Positions 53,648 to 61,993 are shown, counted from the first letter of the stretch. The stretch is 64,000 bases of DNA from JAOADN01 sp046155885 (GCA_046155885.1 JBJXFU010000119.1:1-64000), one strand, 5' to 3'. Notes: generated by a model from the sequence alone, not told the origin. Numbers and translations: made by a program.

Positions 53648-54616
53648 TCAGGCCCGCAGCCCGTCCATTACCCGGACAAGCTCGGCCGATATCCCCGGCT
53701 CCGAAAGCGCGTGCCCCGCCACCGGAATGATCCGAAGCTCGGCCCGTCCCCAGCCCTGAGCAAGCTTCCAAGCCGAGACCGGCGGGCAGATCATGTCGTA
53801 GCGGCCCTGCACGATGACTCCGGGCACCGACTTCAGCCGGTTGAGATCGCGCAGGACCTGCCCGTCTTCTTCCAGAAACCCCGCGTTGATGAAGTAGTGG
53901 TTCTCGATCCGCGAAAACGCCCGCGCGTAGTCGGCCGGGGCCTCGCCCAGCGGCCCGTCATGGTCGATCGAGGCAAGCGCATTTTCCCATGCGGCCCAGG
54001 CCCGCGAAAACCGCGTCTCGACCATCAGGTCACCCGAGAAAAGCCGCCTGTGATAGGCCGCGATCAGATCGTCCCGTTCGCCCTCGGGCACCATCGCCGC
54101 GAAATCCCGCCAGAGTTCCGGCCAGAAACACCCCGCCCCACCGCCGTAGAACCACTGCAGCTCGGCTTGCGTCATCAGGAAGATGCCCCGCACCACCAGC
54201 CGCTCGGCCCGTCCCGGATGGGTCTGGGCATAGAGAAGCGCCAGAGTCGCCCCCCAGCTGCCGCCGAACACGATCCAGCATTCGATACCGAGGGTCCGCC
54301 GGATCAGCTCGATATCGGCGATCAGGTGCTGGGTGGTGTTCGCCTCGACGCTCGCGTGTGGCCGCGACCGCCCGCAGCCGCGCTGGTCGAAGAGGATGAC
54401 ACGGTAGACCGACGGGTCGAAGTACCGCCGCATCGCGGGCGAACAGCCGCCGCCTGGGCCGCCGTGCAGCACGACCACCGGCTTGCCCTGCGGATGTCCG
54501 CACTGCTCCATGTAAACACGGTGCCCGTCGCCCACGTCGATCAGACGCTGATCGAAGGGCTCGATCTGCGGATAAAGAAAGGCGCCCGCGCGCTTTTGGT
54601 CTGCGAACCTGTCCAT
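53648..54616 (-). CDS. pip: proline iminopeptidase
   Basis: This is a cytoplasmic alpha/beta hydrolase releasing N-terminal proline from peptides. The 322-residue protein has the oxyanion motif VVLHGGPGGGCSP, FDQRGCGRSRPHAS, the nucleophile Ser in FGGSWGATLALLYAQ (about residue 110), the acid in VQGRYDMICP and the base in VAGHALSEPG. ATG 54616 is only 8 bases after a TATATA sequence (54625-54630), so the message could be leaderless. Divergent from ubiG, sharing the same AT-rich patch. Confidence 0.93.
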   Translation of the reverse strand: MDRFADQKRAGAFLYPQIEPFDQRLIDVGDGHRVYMEQCGHPQGKPVVVLHGGPGGGCSPAMRRYFDPSVYRVILFDQRGCGRSRPHASVEANTTQHLIADIELIRRTLGIECWIVFGGSWGATLALLYAQTHPGRAERLVVRGIFLMTQAELQWFYGGGAGCFWPELWRDFAAMVPEGERDDLIAAYHRRLFSGDLMVETRFSRAWAAWENALASIDHDGPLGEAPADYARAFSRIENHYFINAGFLEEDGQVLRDLNRLKSVPGVIVQGRYDMICPPVSAWKLAQGWGRAELRIIPVAGHALSEPGISAELVRVMDGLRA

Positions 54617-54680
54617 GGCCCGACTATATACCGGAAATACGGCGGCCTTCCACGGGTCCGCCCGTTCTGCGAGGGGAAAG

Positions 54681-55424
54681 ATGGACGCGACCGGCAGTAT
54701 CGACGCCGCCGAGGTGGCCAAGTTCGAAGCGATGGCTGCCGAATGGTGGGACCCCGAGGGCAAGTTTAAGCCCCTCCATATGCTCAATCCCTGCCGGCTC
54801 GACTACATAACCCGCCAGATCGCAGCCGAGTTCGGGCGGAACCTAGCCTTGCCGCGCCCTTTCGCTCGGCTCCGCGTGCTCGACATCGGATGCGGCGGCG
54901 GCCTGCTCTCGGAACCGATGGCGCGCCTGGGGGCCGATGTAGTGGGGGCCGACGCGGCGGCGCGGAACATTCCCGTCGCCCGCCTTCATGCCGCGAAGAT
55001 GGGATTGGCCATAGACTACCGCCACACCACCGCCGAAGCCCTGGCGGAAATGGGCGAGCGCTTCGACGCGGTTCTGAACATGGAGGTCGTGGAACATGTG
55101 GCCGACCCGCAGGCGTTCCTTGCGACCTGCCGAACGCTTTTGAGACCCGGCGGTCTGATGGTGTGTTCGACGCTGAACCGGAACCCGAAAAGCTTCCTGA
55201 TGGCGATCGTCGGCGCGGAATGGGTGATGCGCTGGCTGCCGAAGGGCACCCATGACTGGGCGAGGTTCATCACCCCCGACGAACTCTACGGGATGCTGCG
55301 GGCCTCAGCGCTCGACCCGGTGGACAGGAAGGGCTTCGTCTTCAACCCGCTGGCCTGGACCTGGTCCATCCACGACCGCGATCTGTCCTGCAACTACGTG
55401 ACCACCAGCATCCGGCGCGGCTGA
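54681..55424 (+). CDS. ubiG: ubiquinone biosynthesis O-methyltransferase UbiG
   Basis: UbiG performs both O-methylations in ubiquinone synthesis. The 247-residue protein has the diagnostic N-terminus VAKFEAMAAEWWDPEGKFKP, then LHMLNPCRLDYI, motif I VLDIGCGGGLLSEPMARLG and MEVVEHVADPQAF. ATG 54681 follows GAGGGGAAAG directly; in-frame codons upstream would extend into the divergent promoter region. The C-terminal RFITPDELYGMLR and NPLAWTWSI segments match the family. Confidence 0.96.
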   Translation: MDATGSIDAAEVAKFEAMAAEWWDPEGKFKPLHMLNPCRLDYITRQIAAEFGRNLALPRPFARLRVLDIGCGGGLLSEPMARLGADVVGADAAARNIPVARLHAAKMGLAIDYRHTTAEALAEMGERFDAVLNMEVVEHVADPQAFLATCRTLLRPGGLMVCSTLNRNPKSFLMAIVGAEWVMRWLPKGTHDWARFITPDELYGMLRASALDPVDRKGFVFNPLAWTWSIHDRDLSCNYVTTSIRRG

Positions 55425-55480
55425 CGCGGCGCCACGGCTTGCCGCGCGCAGACCCCCTTCGCGGAGCACGTACGGGCGCC

Positions 55481-55927
55481 TCACTCCCCGCTGAGTTGAA
55501 GGCGAAGCTCGCGCAGAACCGGCAGGATCGGCCGCACCCGGTCGGCTCCGACCGCGCTGACGATCTCGGCGATGATCGGGGCGATGGCGGCCAGCGCGGC
55601 ATCGCGCGCCGCGCGGCCGGCCGGGCTGATCGACACGAACTTCCGCCGTGCGTCATCCCAATCGGGCCGGATATGCACATGGCCCGCCCAGTCGAGCCTG
55701 GTAAGCGTGTTCGTCATCGCGCCGCGCGTCAGATGGAAGGTGGCGGCAAGCTGGGCCGGCGTGCGTTCGTCGCCAATACCGGCAAGGTGATTGAGGACCG
55801 AGAAATGGCTTAGTTCCATTCCCTTTGGAAGCGCCCGCGAAACCCGGTGCCGGGCGAGCTGATCGAGCGCGAAGATCTCTGAAAACAGCCCCGCAGCAAG
55901 TGCATCCAATCCGTCGGTCACACTCAT
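55481..55927 (-). CDS. MarR-family transcriptional regulator
   Basis: The 148-residue winged-helix repressor has a dimerisation helix (SEIFALDQLARHRVSRAL), the HTH TPAQLAATFHLTRGAMTNTL and the wing DWDDARRKFVSISPAG. Ligand and targets are unknown. The ATG overlaps by four bases the stop of the nitrilase gene, so it is the last gene of a comF-grxC-nitrilase-marR string and may regulate it. Confidence 0.9.
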   Translation of the reverse strand: MSVTDGLDALAAGLFSEIFALDQLARHRVSRALPKGMELSHFSVLNHLAGIGDERTPAQLAATFHLTRGAMTNTLTRLDWAGHVHIRPDWDDARRKFVSISPAGRAARDAALAAIAPIIAEIVSAVGADRVRPILPVLRELRLQLSGE

Positions 55928-56757
55928 GGCCCCCCGAAGGGACGGTCGTGAAGAAGCGACGGCACCCGCGCGCGGGCGTTTCCGACCAGCGAAAGATCAA
56001 GGTCCGCCAGCGTCACCCCTGGATCGGTCCCGCCATCGGCCAAGACCTCGCCCCATGGCGCGACGGCTAGCGAATGCCCCCAGGTCCGGCGCGGCCGGCC
56101 GTTCGAGTGCAGGCCGTGGGTGCCGGTCTGCGTGGGTGCAAGAACGAAACAACCGGTCTCGATCGCCCGCGCCCGGACAAGGGTTTCCCAATGCGCCGCG
56201 CCGGTCGTGTCGTTGAAGGCGGCAGGGATGGTCAGGATCGTCGCCCCCGCCTGGGCAAGGCGGCGGTAGAGATGGGGAAAGCGTACGTCATAGCATACGC
56301 TCATTCCCACCCGACCGAACGGCGTGGCGGCGATGATCGCCTGGCTGCCAGGGCGATAGCCCGCTGATTCGCGGTAGCTTTCGGTCGCAGAGATATCGAC
56401 ATCGAACATGTGGATCTTGTCGTAACGCGCGGCGACCGAGCCATCCGGCGCGACCAGGAAAGACCGGTTGGCGAAGCGCCCGTCGGCCTCGCCGGTCCGC
56501 AGTCCCAGCGACCCGATAAGCAGCCAGATACCCAGCGCATTCGCCTCGTCCCGGAGCGCGGAGAGGGTCGCGTCTCCTTCTTCCGTCGCGAGGACCCGTG
56601 CCAGGAGCGCCCGGTCGGATGAAACGCAGTTCATCACTTCGGGGGTCAGGATGAACTTTGCGCCGCGGCCCGCGCCTTCCCGTATCAGCTCGCGTGCCGC
56701 CGCCAGATTGTCCGGCGGCACGTCGGTTGAAGTCATCTGAACCAGCGCGACCTTCAC
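55924..56757 (-). CDS. carbon-nitrogen hydrolase (nitrilase superfamily, Nit1/omega-amidase type)
   Basis: The 277-residue cytoplasmic amidase has the Glu-Lys-Cys triad in ILTPEVMNC (E), RYDKIHMFDVD (K) and GMSVCYDVRFPHLYR (C). The IHMFDVD and YDVRFP sequences place it with Nit1/Nit2-like enzymes, which hydrolyse deaminated glutathione or 2-oxoglutaramate-type compounds. GTG 56757 overlaps the grxC stop (GTGA), explaining the start choice. Pairing with glutaredoxin is suggestive of glutathione metabolism. Confidence 0.88.
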   Translation of the reverse strand: MKVALVQMTSTDVPPDNLAAARELIREGAGRGAKFILTPEVMNCVSSDRALLARVLATEEGDATLSALRDEANALGIWLLIGSLGLRTGEADGRFANRSFLVAPDGSVAARYDKIHMFDVDISATESYRESAGYRPGSQAIIAATPFGRVGMSVCYDVRFPHLYRRLAQAGATILTIPAAFNDTTGAAHWETLVRARAIETGCFVLAPTQTGTHGLHSNGRPRRTWGHSLAVAPWGEVLADGGTDPGVTLADLDLSLVGNARARVPSLLHDRPFGGP

Positions 56758-57017
56758 CTGCCGACCTGCAGCAGCGGGTCCAGCCTGCCGTTGCGTTCGA
56801 GCGCGTGCAATTCGTCCGATCCGCCGACGTGATGCCCGCCGATGAATATCTGCGGAACCGTGTGGCGCCCGGCGGCGCGAAGCGTCATCCGCTGCCGCGC
56901 CGGCATGTCGGCCGAGACATCCGTTTCCTCGAAGGCGATACCTTTCCGTGTCAGAAGCCGTTTGGCGGCGACGCAATAGGGGCACCAGGGCGTGGTATAG
57001 ATTTCAACGCGCTGCAT
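56754..57017 (-). CDS. grxC: glutaredoxin 3
   Basis: The 87-residue dithiol glutaredoxin has active site TPWCPYCVAAKRLL (C-P-Y-C), cis-Pro in HTVPQIFIGG and GGSDELHALE for glutathione binding. It reduces protein and ribonucleotide reductase disulfides with glutathione. ATG 57017 gives the exact family length. It lies 36 bases after comF and overlaps the nitrilase gene. Confidence 0.95.
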   Translation of the reverse strand: MQRVEIYTTPWCPYCVAAKRLLTRKGIAFEETDVSADMPARQRMTLRAAGRHTVPQIFIGGHHVGGSDELHALERNGRLDPLLQVGR

Positions 57018-57053
57018 GGCCCGAACCCTTGCCCGAAGCTTGGTAACGCAAGG

Positions 57054-57803
57054 TTATGCGTCTTTCGTCACACGCGCCAGAGCCACGACCGATACCAGGC
57101 TTGCGCCGGCTGCAAGGCAGGCCTCGGCCGCCGCCGCGAAGGTCGCGCCCGAAGTCATCACGTCGTCCACCAGCAGGACCGGGCGCCCGAGAATGCCGGC
57201 GCACCGGCGCGGGTCGACCCGGATCGCCCCTTCCGTGTTTACGAACCGCCCATCGCGGGTACGACCGTCCTGGGTACCGGTGTTCCGAATTCTTTGCAGA
57301 AGGTCGGGGCAGTGGTCTGCTTTGGCGAGCCGCGCGAGGGGGCGGGAAAGTTCGGCCGACTGGTTGTACTTCCGGCGGAGGAGCCGCAGCCAGTGCAGCG
57401 GGACGGGTGCGACCACTGTTCCCGGCTCGACAAGTGGCGCGGCCGCGCGATAAAGCCACTTCGCAGCTGACGGGGCGAGGTCGAGCCGGTCGGAATGCTT
57501 GAGAGACAGGACCAGGTCGCGGGCGTTTCCGCGGTAGAGCAGCGCGGCCCTTCCCTTCACCCAAGGCCGCGCGATCGTAAGGCAGTCATCGCAATGCTCC
57601 GACCGCCCGGTATCGTCGCCGGGAAGCGGGCTGCCGCAGAGATCGCAGACAAGGCCCGAAATGAATGGCGTTTCGCGCCAGCAGCTGGCGCAGAGGCCGA
57701 AGTCGTCGGTGACGGACGCATCGCAAGTCAGGCAGCGCGGCGGAAAGGCCAGCCTGAGCGCGCTTTGCAATCCCTCGCGAAGGCCCCTAACTTGAACCGT
57801 CAT
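57054..57803 (-). CDS. ComF-family phosphoribosyltransferase-like protein
   Basis: The 249-residue protein has N-terminal zinc-binding cysteines (PPRCLTCDASV, GLCASCW, CDLCGSPLP, CDDC) and a C-terminal PRTase domain with the PRPP loop VLLVDDVMTSGATFAAA. ComF proteins support DNA uptake in competent bacteria; in non-competent species the role is unclear. ATG 57803 is the apparent start. It shares bases with the divergent ATG at 57802, so a downstream start such as TTG 57770 cannot be excluded. Confidence 0.87.
   Translation of the reverse strand: MTVQVRGLREGLQSALRLAFPPRCLTCDASVTDDFGLCASCWRETPFISGLVCDLCGSPLPGDDTGRSEHCDDCLTIARPWVKGRAALLYRGNARDLVLSLKHSDRLDLAPSAAKWLYRAAAPLVEPGTVVAPVPLHWLRLLRRKYNQSAELSRPLARLAKADHCPDLLQRIRNTGTQDGRTRDGRFVNTEGAIRVDPRRCAGILGRPVLLVDDVMTSGATFAAAAEACLAAGASLVSVVALARVTKDA
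57765..57793 (+). promoter_or_regulatory. promoter of the methyltransferase-like gene, possibly leaderless
   Basis: TTGCAA (57765-57770) and TAACTT (57788-57793) are 17 bases apart. The -10 ends 8 bases before ATG 57802, so transcription would begin at or just before the start codon. The promoter lies within the first codons of comF on the other strand. Confidence 0.45.
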
Positions 57804-58623
57804 GACCGAACCGCCCCTTCTGACCGACCGCGCCGCACTGTCTTTGCACCGCCGCCGCGCCGTTCTGCAGGGGTTCGAGCCCTTCCTGTACGAGGACATC
57901 GCGGCCGAGGTCGATGAAAGGCTCGCCGAGGTTAACAGGCCGTTTACGTACGCGGCTTTTGTCAGCGGATTCCCCTTCTGGTGCGCACGCCGCTTTCCGC
58001 AGGCGCGGGCGGTCGAAGATGGCGACACGCTCGACCTTGCGCCGGCGGCGCATGATCTGGTCGTTCACTTCCTCTGCCTGCATTGGGCCAACGATCCGGT
58101 CGGTCAACTCATCCAATGCCGCCGCGCGCTGATGCCCGATGGGTGGTTACTCTGCGTGCTTTTCGGCGGCCGGACATTGGCCGAATTCCGCTCCGCGCTC
58201 GCCGAGGCAGAAACGCGACTTTCCGGCGGACTTTCGCCGCGCGTGCTGCCGATGGGCGAGATTCGCGACCTTGGCGGGCTTCTTCAGCGGGCAGGCTTTG
58301 CCCTGCCGGTCGCCGACGTTTCCAGCCGAACGGTCAGCTACCCCTCGGTCATGGCGCTGGTATCCGACCTGCGCGGAATGGGCGAGGGGAACGCGATGGC
58401 GGCGCGAACGCGATCGATGCCGCGGTCCATGCTTCCGCTGGCGGCGGATATCTACGAACAGTCGTTCGGCGCGGGCCAGGGGCGGATCCCGGCCAGCTTC
58501 GATACGGTTTTCCTGACCGGCTGGGCACCCGCCCCCGGTCAGCCGAAGCCTCTCCGCCCGGGATCGGCGTCCCTGCGGCTCGCCGACGCGCTGGATGTCG
58601 CGCGCAGGGGCGGTCGAACCTGA
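57802..58623 (+). CDS. degenerate SAM methyltransferase-fold protein (NDUFAF5/BioC-like)
   Basis: The 273-residue protein resembles the C-terminal two-thirds of NDUFAF5/BioC methyltransferases: HDLVVHFLCLHWANDPVGQL, ALMPDGWLLCVLFGG and TLAEFRSALAEAE. The SAM-binding motif I (D-x-G-x-G-x-G) expected between the N-terminal helices and this block is missing; only FVSGFPFWCARRFP stands there. It may be an inactive scaffold, for example for complex I assembly. ATG 57802 overlaps the divergent comF start. Confidence 0.75.
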   Translation: MTEPPLLTDRAALSLHRRRAVLQGFEPFLYEDIAAEVDERLAEVNRPFTYAAFVSGFPFWCARRFPQARAVEDGDTLDLAPAAHDLVVHFLCLHWANDPVGQLIQCRRALMPDGWLLCVLFGGRTLAEFRSALAEAETRLSGGLSPRVLPMGEIRDLGGLLQRAGFALPVADVSSRTVSYPSVMALVSDLRGMGEGNAMAARTRSMPRSMLPLAADIYEQSFGAGQGRIPASFDTVFLTGWAPAPGQPKPLRPGSASLRLADALDVARRGGRT

Positions 58624-58688
58624 TGCCGCCCCGGTTGACGCCACGGCCGGGGCACCTAAGTGAAGCGCGGGAAGAAGGATGCTCGCAT

Positions 58689-59753
58689 ATGGAAGACTGC
58701 GCCGCGCCTCCGGGCGACATGCCGGGCCATACGCCAGCCGGACACCCGCGCCTCCCGGAAGAACGAACCGGGGTGCTGGTCGCTAACCTCGGCACGCCGG
58801 ATGGCTACGACTATTGGTCGATGCGGCGCTATCTGAACGAGTTTCTTTCGGACCGGCGGGTCATCGACTATGCGCCGTGGAAGTGGCAGCCGCTTTTGCA
58901 GCTCGTGATCCTGTCGAAGCGCCCATTTACCTCGGGAGCGAACTACCGGTCGATCTGGAACCACGAGCGGAACGAAAGCCCGCTGATGACCATCACGCGG
59001 GCGCAGACCGAGAAGCTGACGGCGGCGATGGCCGCACACTACGGGCCGCGCGTGCGGGTCGAATTCTGCATGCGTTACGGAAGCCCCTCAACCCCGGATG
59101 CGGTGCGGAAGATGGTCGCGGACGGGTGCACGCGCATTCTGTTCTTCCCGCTTTACCCCCACTATGCCGGCGCGACTTCGGCCACGGCGAACGACCAGTT
59201 CTTTCGCGCCCTGATGAAGGAAAAGCGTCAGCCCTCGGTCAGGACGGTGCGCGAATACTTCGACCGCCCGCTCTATATCGAGGCGCTCGCGCAGTCGGTC
59301 GAACGGGTCTATGCGGGGCTCGGGGTCAGGCCCGACGTCCTCGTCGCCTCGTATCACGGCATGCCGAAGCGCTATCTGGTGGAGGGCGATCCCTATCACT
59401 GCCAGTGCCAGAAGACCTCGCGGCTGCTGCGCGAGCGGCTGGGCTGGGAGATGGGGTCGATCGACACCGCGTTCCAGTCGGTCTTCGGGCCCGAGGAGTG
59501 GCTGCGCCCCTATACGGTCGAGCACGTGGCCGAACTGGCGAAATCCGGGCGGAAGCGCATCGCAGTCATTTCGCCCGCCTTCTCGGCCGACTGCATCGAG
59601 ACGCTTGAGGAGATAGACGGCGAGATCCGCGAGGCGTTCCTGCACGCGGGGGGCGATAGCTTTACCTATATCCCGTGCCTTAACGACGACGACGCGCATA
59701 TCGACGCGTTGGTTGAGGTGATCGAGGCGAACCTGGCGGGCTGGGGGGTCTGA
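58689..59753 (+). CDS. hemH: ferrochelatase HemH
   Basis: HemH inserts ferrous iron into protoporphyrin IX, the last step of protoheme synthesis. The 354-residue protein has GVLVANLGTPDGYDYWSMRR at the start of the core, the conserved FFPLYPHYAGATSATAND and the catalytic His in VASYHGMPKRY, then CQCQKTSRLL. ATG 58689 has AAGGA 9 bases upstream; ATG 58623, touching the stop of the preceding gene, is an alternative. About 30 N-terminal residues precede the conserved core. Confidence 0.94.
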   Translation: MEDCAAPPGDMPGHTPAGHPRLPEERTGVLVANLGTPDGYDYWSMRRYLNEFLSDRRVIDYAPWKWQPLLQLVILSKRPFTSGANYRSIWNHERNESPLMTITRAQTEKLTAAMAAHYGPRVRVEFCMRYGSPSTPDAVRKMVADGCTRILFFPLYPHYAGATSATANDQFFRALMKEKRQPSVRTVREYFDRPLYIEALAQSVERVYAGLGVRPDVLVASYHGMPKRYLVEGDPYHCQCQKTSRLLRERLGWEMGSIDTAFQSVFGPEEWLRPYTVEHVAELAKSGRKRIAVISPAFSADCIETLEEIDGEIREAFLHAGGDSFTYIPCLNDDDAHIDALVEVIEANLAGWGV

Positions 59754-59787
59754 GGCGCCGCCGCAGCTGGGGCAGCGCCAATGCGGA

Positions 59788-59821
59788 CAAACGAAAAGGG
59801 CGGCGGCCGAAGCCACCGCCC
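59788..59821 (-). terminator. rho-independent terminator with UUCG loop
   Basis: On the minus strand a 10-bp stem with one mismatch (GGGCGGTGGC against GCCGCCGCCC) encloses a TTCG tetraloop and is followed by TTTTCGTTT. It lies 25 bases after the stop of the 60-aa gene and is well placed to end its transcript. Confidence 0.85.
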
Positions 59822-59845
59822 CCTAATCGTCAGATCGGGAACCGA

Positions 59846-60028
59846 TCAGTTGCTGGCGACCGCCGCAGCGACCAGAACGAGCAGCAGGATCGGGATGAGG
59901 ATGCCGCCCGAGGAGCCGCTGGATTCAGCGACGACGGGGGCTTCTTCCATCACGGCCGGCGCCATGCCACCCGCGAAAGCGGTGGACGCGGCGAGCGAAA
60001 GACCGGCAGCGAGCGCGATTTTCTTCAT
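59846..60028 (-). CDS. small secreted/membrane peptide (60 aa), twin 1
   Basis: The precursor has a signal peptide (MKKIALAAGLSLAASTAFAG), a short acidic linker (MEEAPVVAESSGSSGG) and a C-terminal hydrophobic helix (ILIPILLLVLVAAAVASN). It could sit in the inner membrane or assemble in the envelope. GGAGA lies 7 bases before ATG 60028. It is a tandem paralogue of the gene at 60287; both ends are nearly identical while the linker differs. A strong terminator follows. Function unknown. Confidence 0.82.
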   Translation of the reverse strand: MKKIALAAGLSLAASTAFAGGMAPAVMEEAPVVAESSGSSGGILIPILLLVLVAAAVASN

Positions 60029-60092
60029 TCTGAACTCTCCATCTGCGCCCCAGCGAATTTTGGATTGAGGATAGCCAGGGCAGTCATTCTGT

Positions 60093-60110
60093 ACCTCGTG
60101 GCCCTGACTA
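60093..60110 (-). promoter_or_regulatory. 18-base motif upstream of twin 1
   Basis: TAGTCAGGGCCACGAGGT (minus strand) lies 64 bases upstream of ATG 60028. The identical 18 bases stand 62 bases upstream of the second twin, while surrounding DNA differs. It may be a regulator site, part of a promoter, or a 5' leader element. Confidence 0.6.
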
Positions 60111-60286
60111 ACAAGCAAGGTTCGAGTTTTGCAACTGGCTAGAGCGCCGCTGGGCGCATGGATTGCCGCTGTCGTCAAATTGGCAACACCTGTGCGCGGG
60201 TTGCCGCTCATGACGAAATGCGTCGCCACGGCGGAAGCCCCGCCGCAGCGCGTTGAATTGTTGATTGCAGGCCTTTCGGGCCGAAA

Positions 60287-60463
60287 TCAGTTGCTGGCGA
60301 CCGCTGCGGCGACCAGGACGAGCAGGAGGATCGGGACGAGGATGCCGCCCGAAGACGAAGCGGTATCTGCGACCGGGGCCGGGTCCATGACCGGGGCAAT
60401 GCCGCCCGCGAAAGCGGTGGACGCGGCGACGGAAATTGCTGCGGCAAGGGCGATCTTCTTCAT
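60287..60463 (-). CDS. small secreted/membrane peptide (58 aa), twin 2
   Basis: This has the same architecture as twin 1: signal peptide MKKIALAAAISVAASTAFAG, linker IAPVMDPAPVADTASSSGG, then hydrophobic ILVPILLLVLVAAAVASN. GGAGA precedes ATG 60463. The 258-base gap to twin 1 contains the twin 1 upstream motif and only a weak GGCC hairpin, so the two probably have separate promoters. The conserved C-terminal helix suggests membrane insertion after signal cleavage. Function unknown. Confidence 0.82.
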   Translation of the reverse strand: MKKIALAAAISVAASTAFAGGIAPVMDPAPVADTASSSGGILVPILLLVLVAAAVASN

Positions 60464-60525
60464 CTGGCAGTCTCCTATAGCGGCCGGGCAGGAGGGTGAC
60501 AGAGGAACGCCGGGCCGGAACCTCC

Positions 60526-60543
60526 ACCTCGTGGCCCTGACTA
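60526..60543 (-). promoter_or_regulatory. 18-base motif upstream of twin 2
   Basis: Identical to 60093-60110 (TAGTCAGGGCCACGAGGT on the minus strand), 62 bases before ATG 60463. Confidence 0.6.
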
Positions 60544-60608
60544 TCCATCGCCTTTCGCGCAAAGCAAGCGGATTTTCGCCGATCCGGAGCGAGCCGTGGC
60601 GCGGCGTG

Positions 60609-61229
60609 TCAGATGAACAGCACCTGGGTTCCCACCTGGGCCAGACCGAAGAGTTCCATGATGTGTTCGTTGTAAAGGCCGATACAGCCATTCGACGACC
60701 GGCGCCCGATCTTGCGCGTGTCATGGGTGCCGTGGATGCGGAAATACTGCCAGGACAGATAGAGCGCGCGCAGTCCGAGCGGGTTCGTCGGGTCGCCGCC
60801 CTCGATGAACTCGGGCCATTCGGGATTGCGCTGGCGCATCGCGGGAGTCGGCCGCCAGGGTGGATTGACGACCTTCTCAACCACCTGCGTCCGGCCGCGC
60901 CGGGTCAGGTCATCGGTCAGGGGAACGCTTGTGGGATAAAGCCGGTAGATCGACTGGTCTTCCGACCAGAAATGCAGCGCGCGCGAGGTGATGTCGACCA
61001 GCACCGCGCCTTTCTTCGTGGTTTCGAAGTAGGGCTGCCACTGGAGCGACCGGAAGCTTGAGATGTTGCGGCGGATGTTCGACCCGAGGTCGCGTTCGTA
61101 TTCGGTCGAGTTGCTTGTCGCATCGCTTGCCTGCGCCAGGACCGGCCCCGCGAGCGCGGCGCCAAGGGCACCGGTCGCGCCGGCGATCAGGGTCCGCCGG
61201 GAAATGCCGGGGATGCGTCTTGGTGTCAT
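60609..61229 (-). CDS. L,D-transpeptidase (YkuD) family protein, Tat-exported
   Basis: The 206-residue precursor has a twin-arginine-like signal (ISRRTLIAGATGALGAALAG). The YkuD domain has FRIHGTHDTRKIGRRSSNGC: the HGTHD block and the nucleophile Cys are present. The motif after Ser reads SNGCIG, whereas the family norm is S-H-G-C-(I/V)-R. Such enzymes make 3-3 cross-links or anchor lipoproteins to peptidoglycan. The changed flanking residues could alter activity. GGAG lies 8 bases before ATG 61229. Divergent from the CAP lipoprotein. Confidence 0.85.
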   Translation of the reverse strand: MTPRRIPGISRRTLIAGATGALGAALAGPVLAQASDATSNSTEYERDLGSNIRRNISSFRSLQWQPYFETTKKGAVLVDITSRALHFWSEDQSIYRLYPTSVPLTDDLTRRGRTQVVEKVVNPPWRPTPAMRQRNPEWPEFIEGGDPTNPLGLRALYLSWQYFRIHGTHDTRKIGRRSSNGCIGLYNEHIMELFGLAQVGTQVLFI

Positions 61230-61411
61230 CCGTCTTGCTCCTGCCGTTTCCTGCGCTGCGCCCCGTGATCCGGCGCGTTCCGGGTGCCGAAAATATGCGG
61301 CGTTGCGCCATCGCACAATTCAACACTGTGGCACAAGGTCCGCCGAAGCCATTTGATCCCGCGTCGGCAAGCGGCTAAACGACGCCCCTGAACCGCAATC
61401 CGGGACCCCAC

Positions 61412-61924
61412 ATGCCGCGCCTCGTCCTTCTGATCCCGCTGCTCGCCGCCCTGTTGGCTGCCTGCGCACCTTCGACGCCCGCGCAGCTTGGCCCGGACGG
61501 CCTGCCGCTGCCCAAGCTTTACACGATCAAGCCCGCCGACGTGAGCCGCGTCACCTTCTCGATGGTCGATGGAATCAACGAGTTGCGCCAGGCGGCGGGC
61601 CTGCCGCCCCTGACCCTGAGCGCCCAGCTTACGGCCGCCGCCGCGACACATTCGCGCGACATGTCGGTGCAGAACCGGCCCTGGCATTTCGGGTCCGACG
61701 GATCCTCGCCGGTGGTCAGGGTGCAGCGCGCGGGCTATGCGGGGGGAATGCTGGGCGAGAACATCTCGGAGACCTACGAGGACGAGCTGACGACCCTTTC
61801 GGCCTGGATGGGCCAGCCCGACACGCGGGCCGTGATCCTTGACCCGGTGGCGCGGGACCTGGGCTTTTCGTGGTTCCAGGAGCCGACCGGGAAGATCTGG
61901 TGGACATTGGTTACCGGCGGGTAA
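61412..61924 (+). CDS. CAP-domain (SCP/PR1-like) lipoprotein
   Basis: The 170-residue protein has a lipoprotein signal with lipobox LLAAC (Cys about 18), then a CAP domain: MVDGINELRQAAGLPPLTLS, AAATHSRDMSVQNRPWHFGSD (His and acidic positions of the cavity) and GENISETYED. Bacterial CAP proteins are poorly characterised envelope proteins; no catalytic function is assigned. It is flanked by two L,D-transpeptidase-like genes, hinting at a cell-wall role. Confidence 0.85.
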   Translation: MPRLVLLIPLLAALLAACAPSTPAQLGPDGLPLPKLYTIKPADVSRVTFSMVDGINELRQAAGLPPLTLSAQLTAAAATHSRDMSVQNRPWHFGSDGSSPVVRVQRAGYAGGMLGENISETYEDELTTLSAWMGQPDTRAVILDPVARDLGFSWFQEPTGKIWWTLVTGG

Positions 61925-61993
61925 CGCAGGACAAAATTTTTGGGAAATGGTCGTGGGCTTTCCGGCGTACGGAAGGCCCGGGCATCCCGCCGT

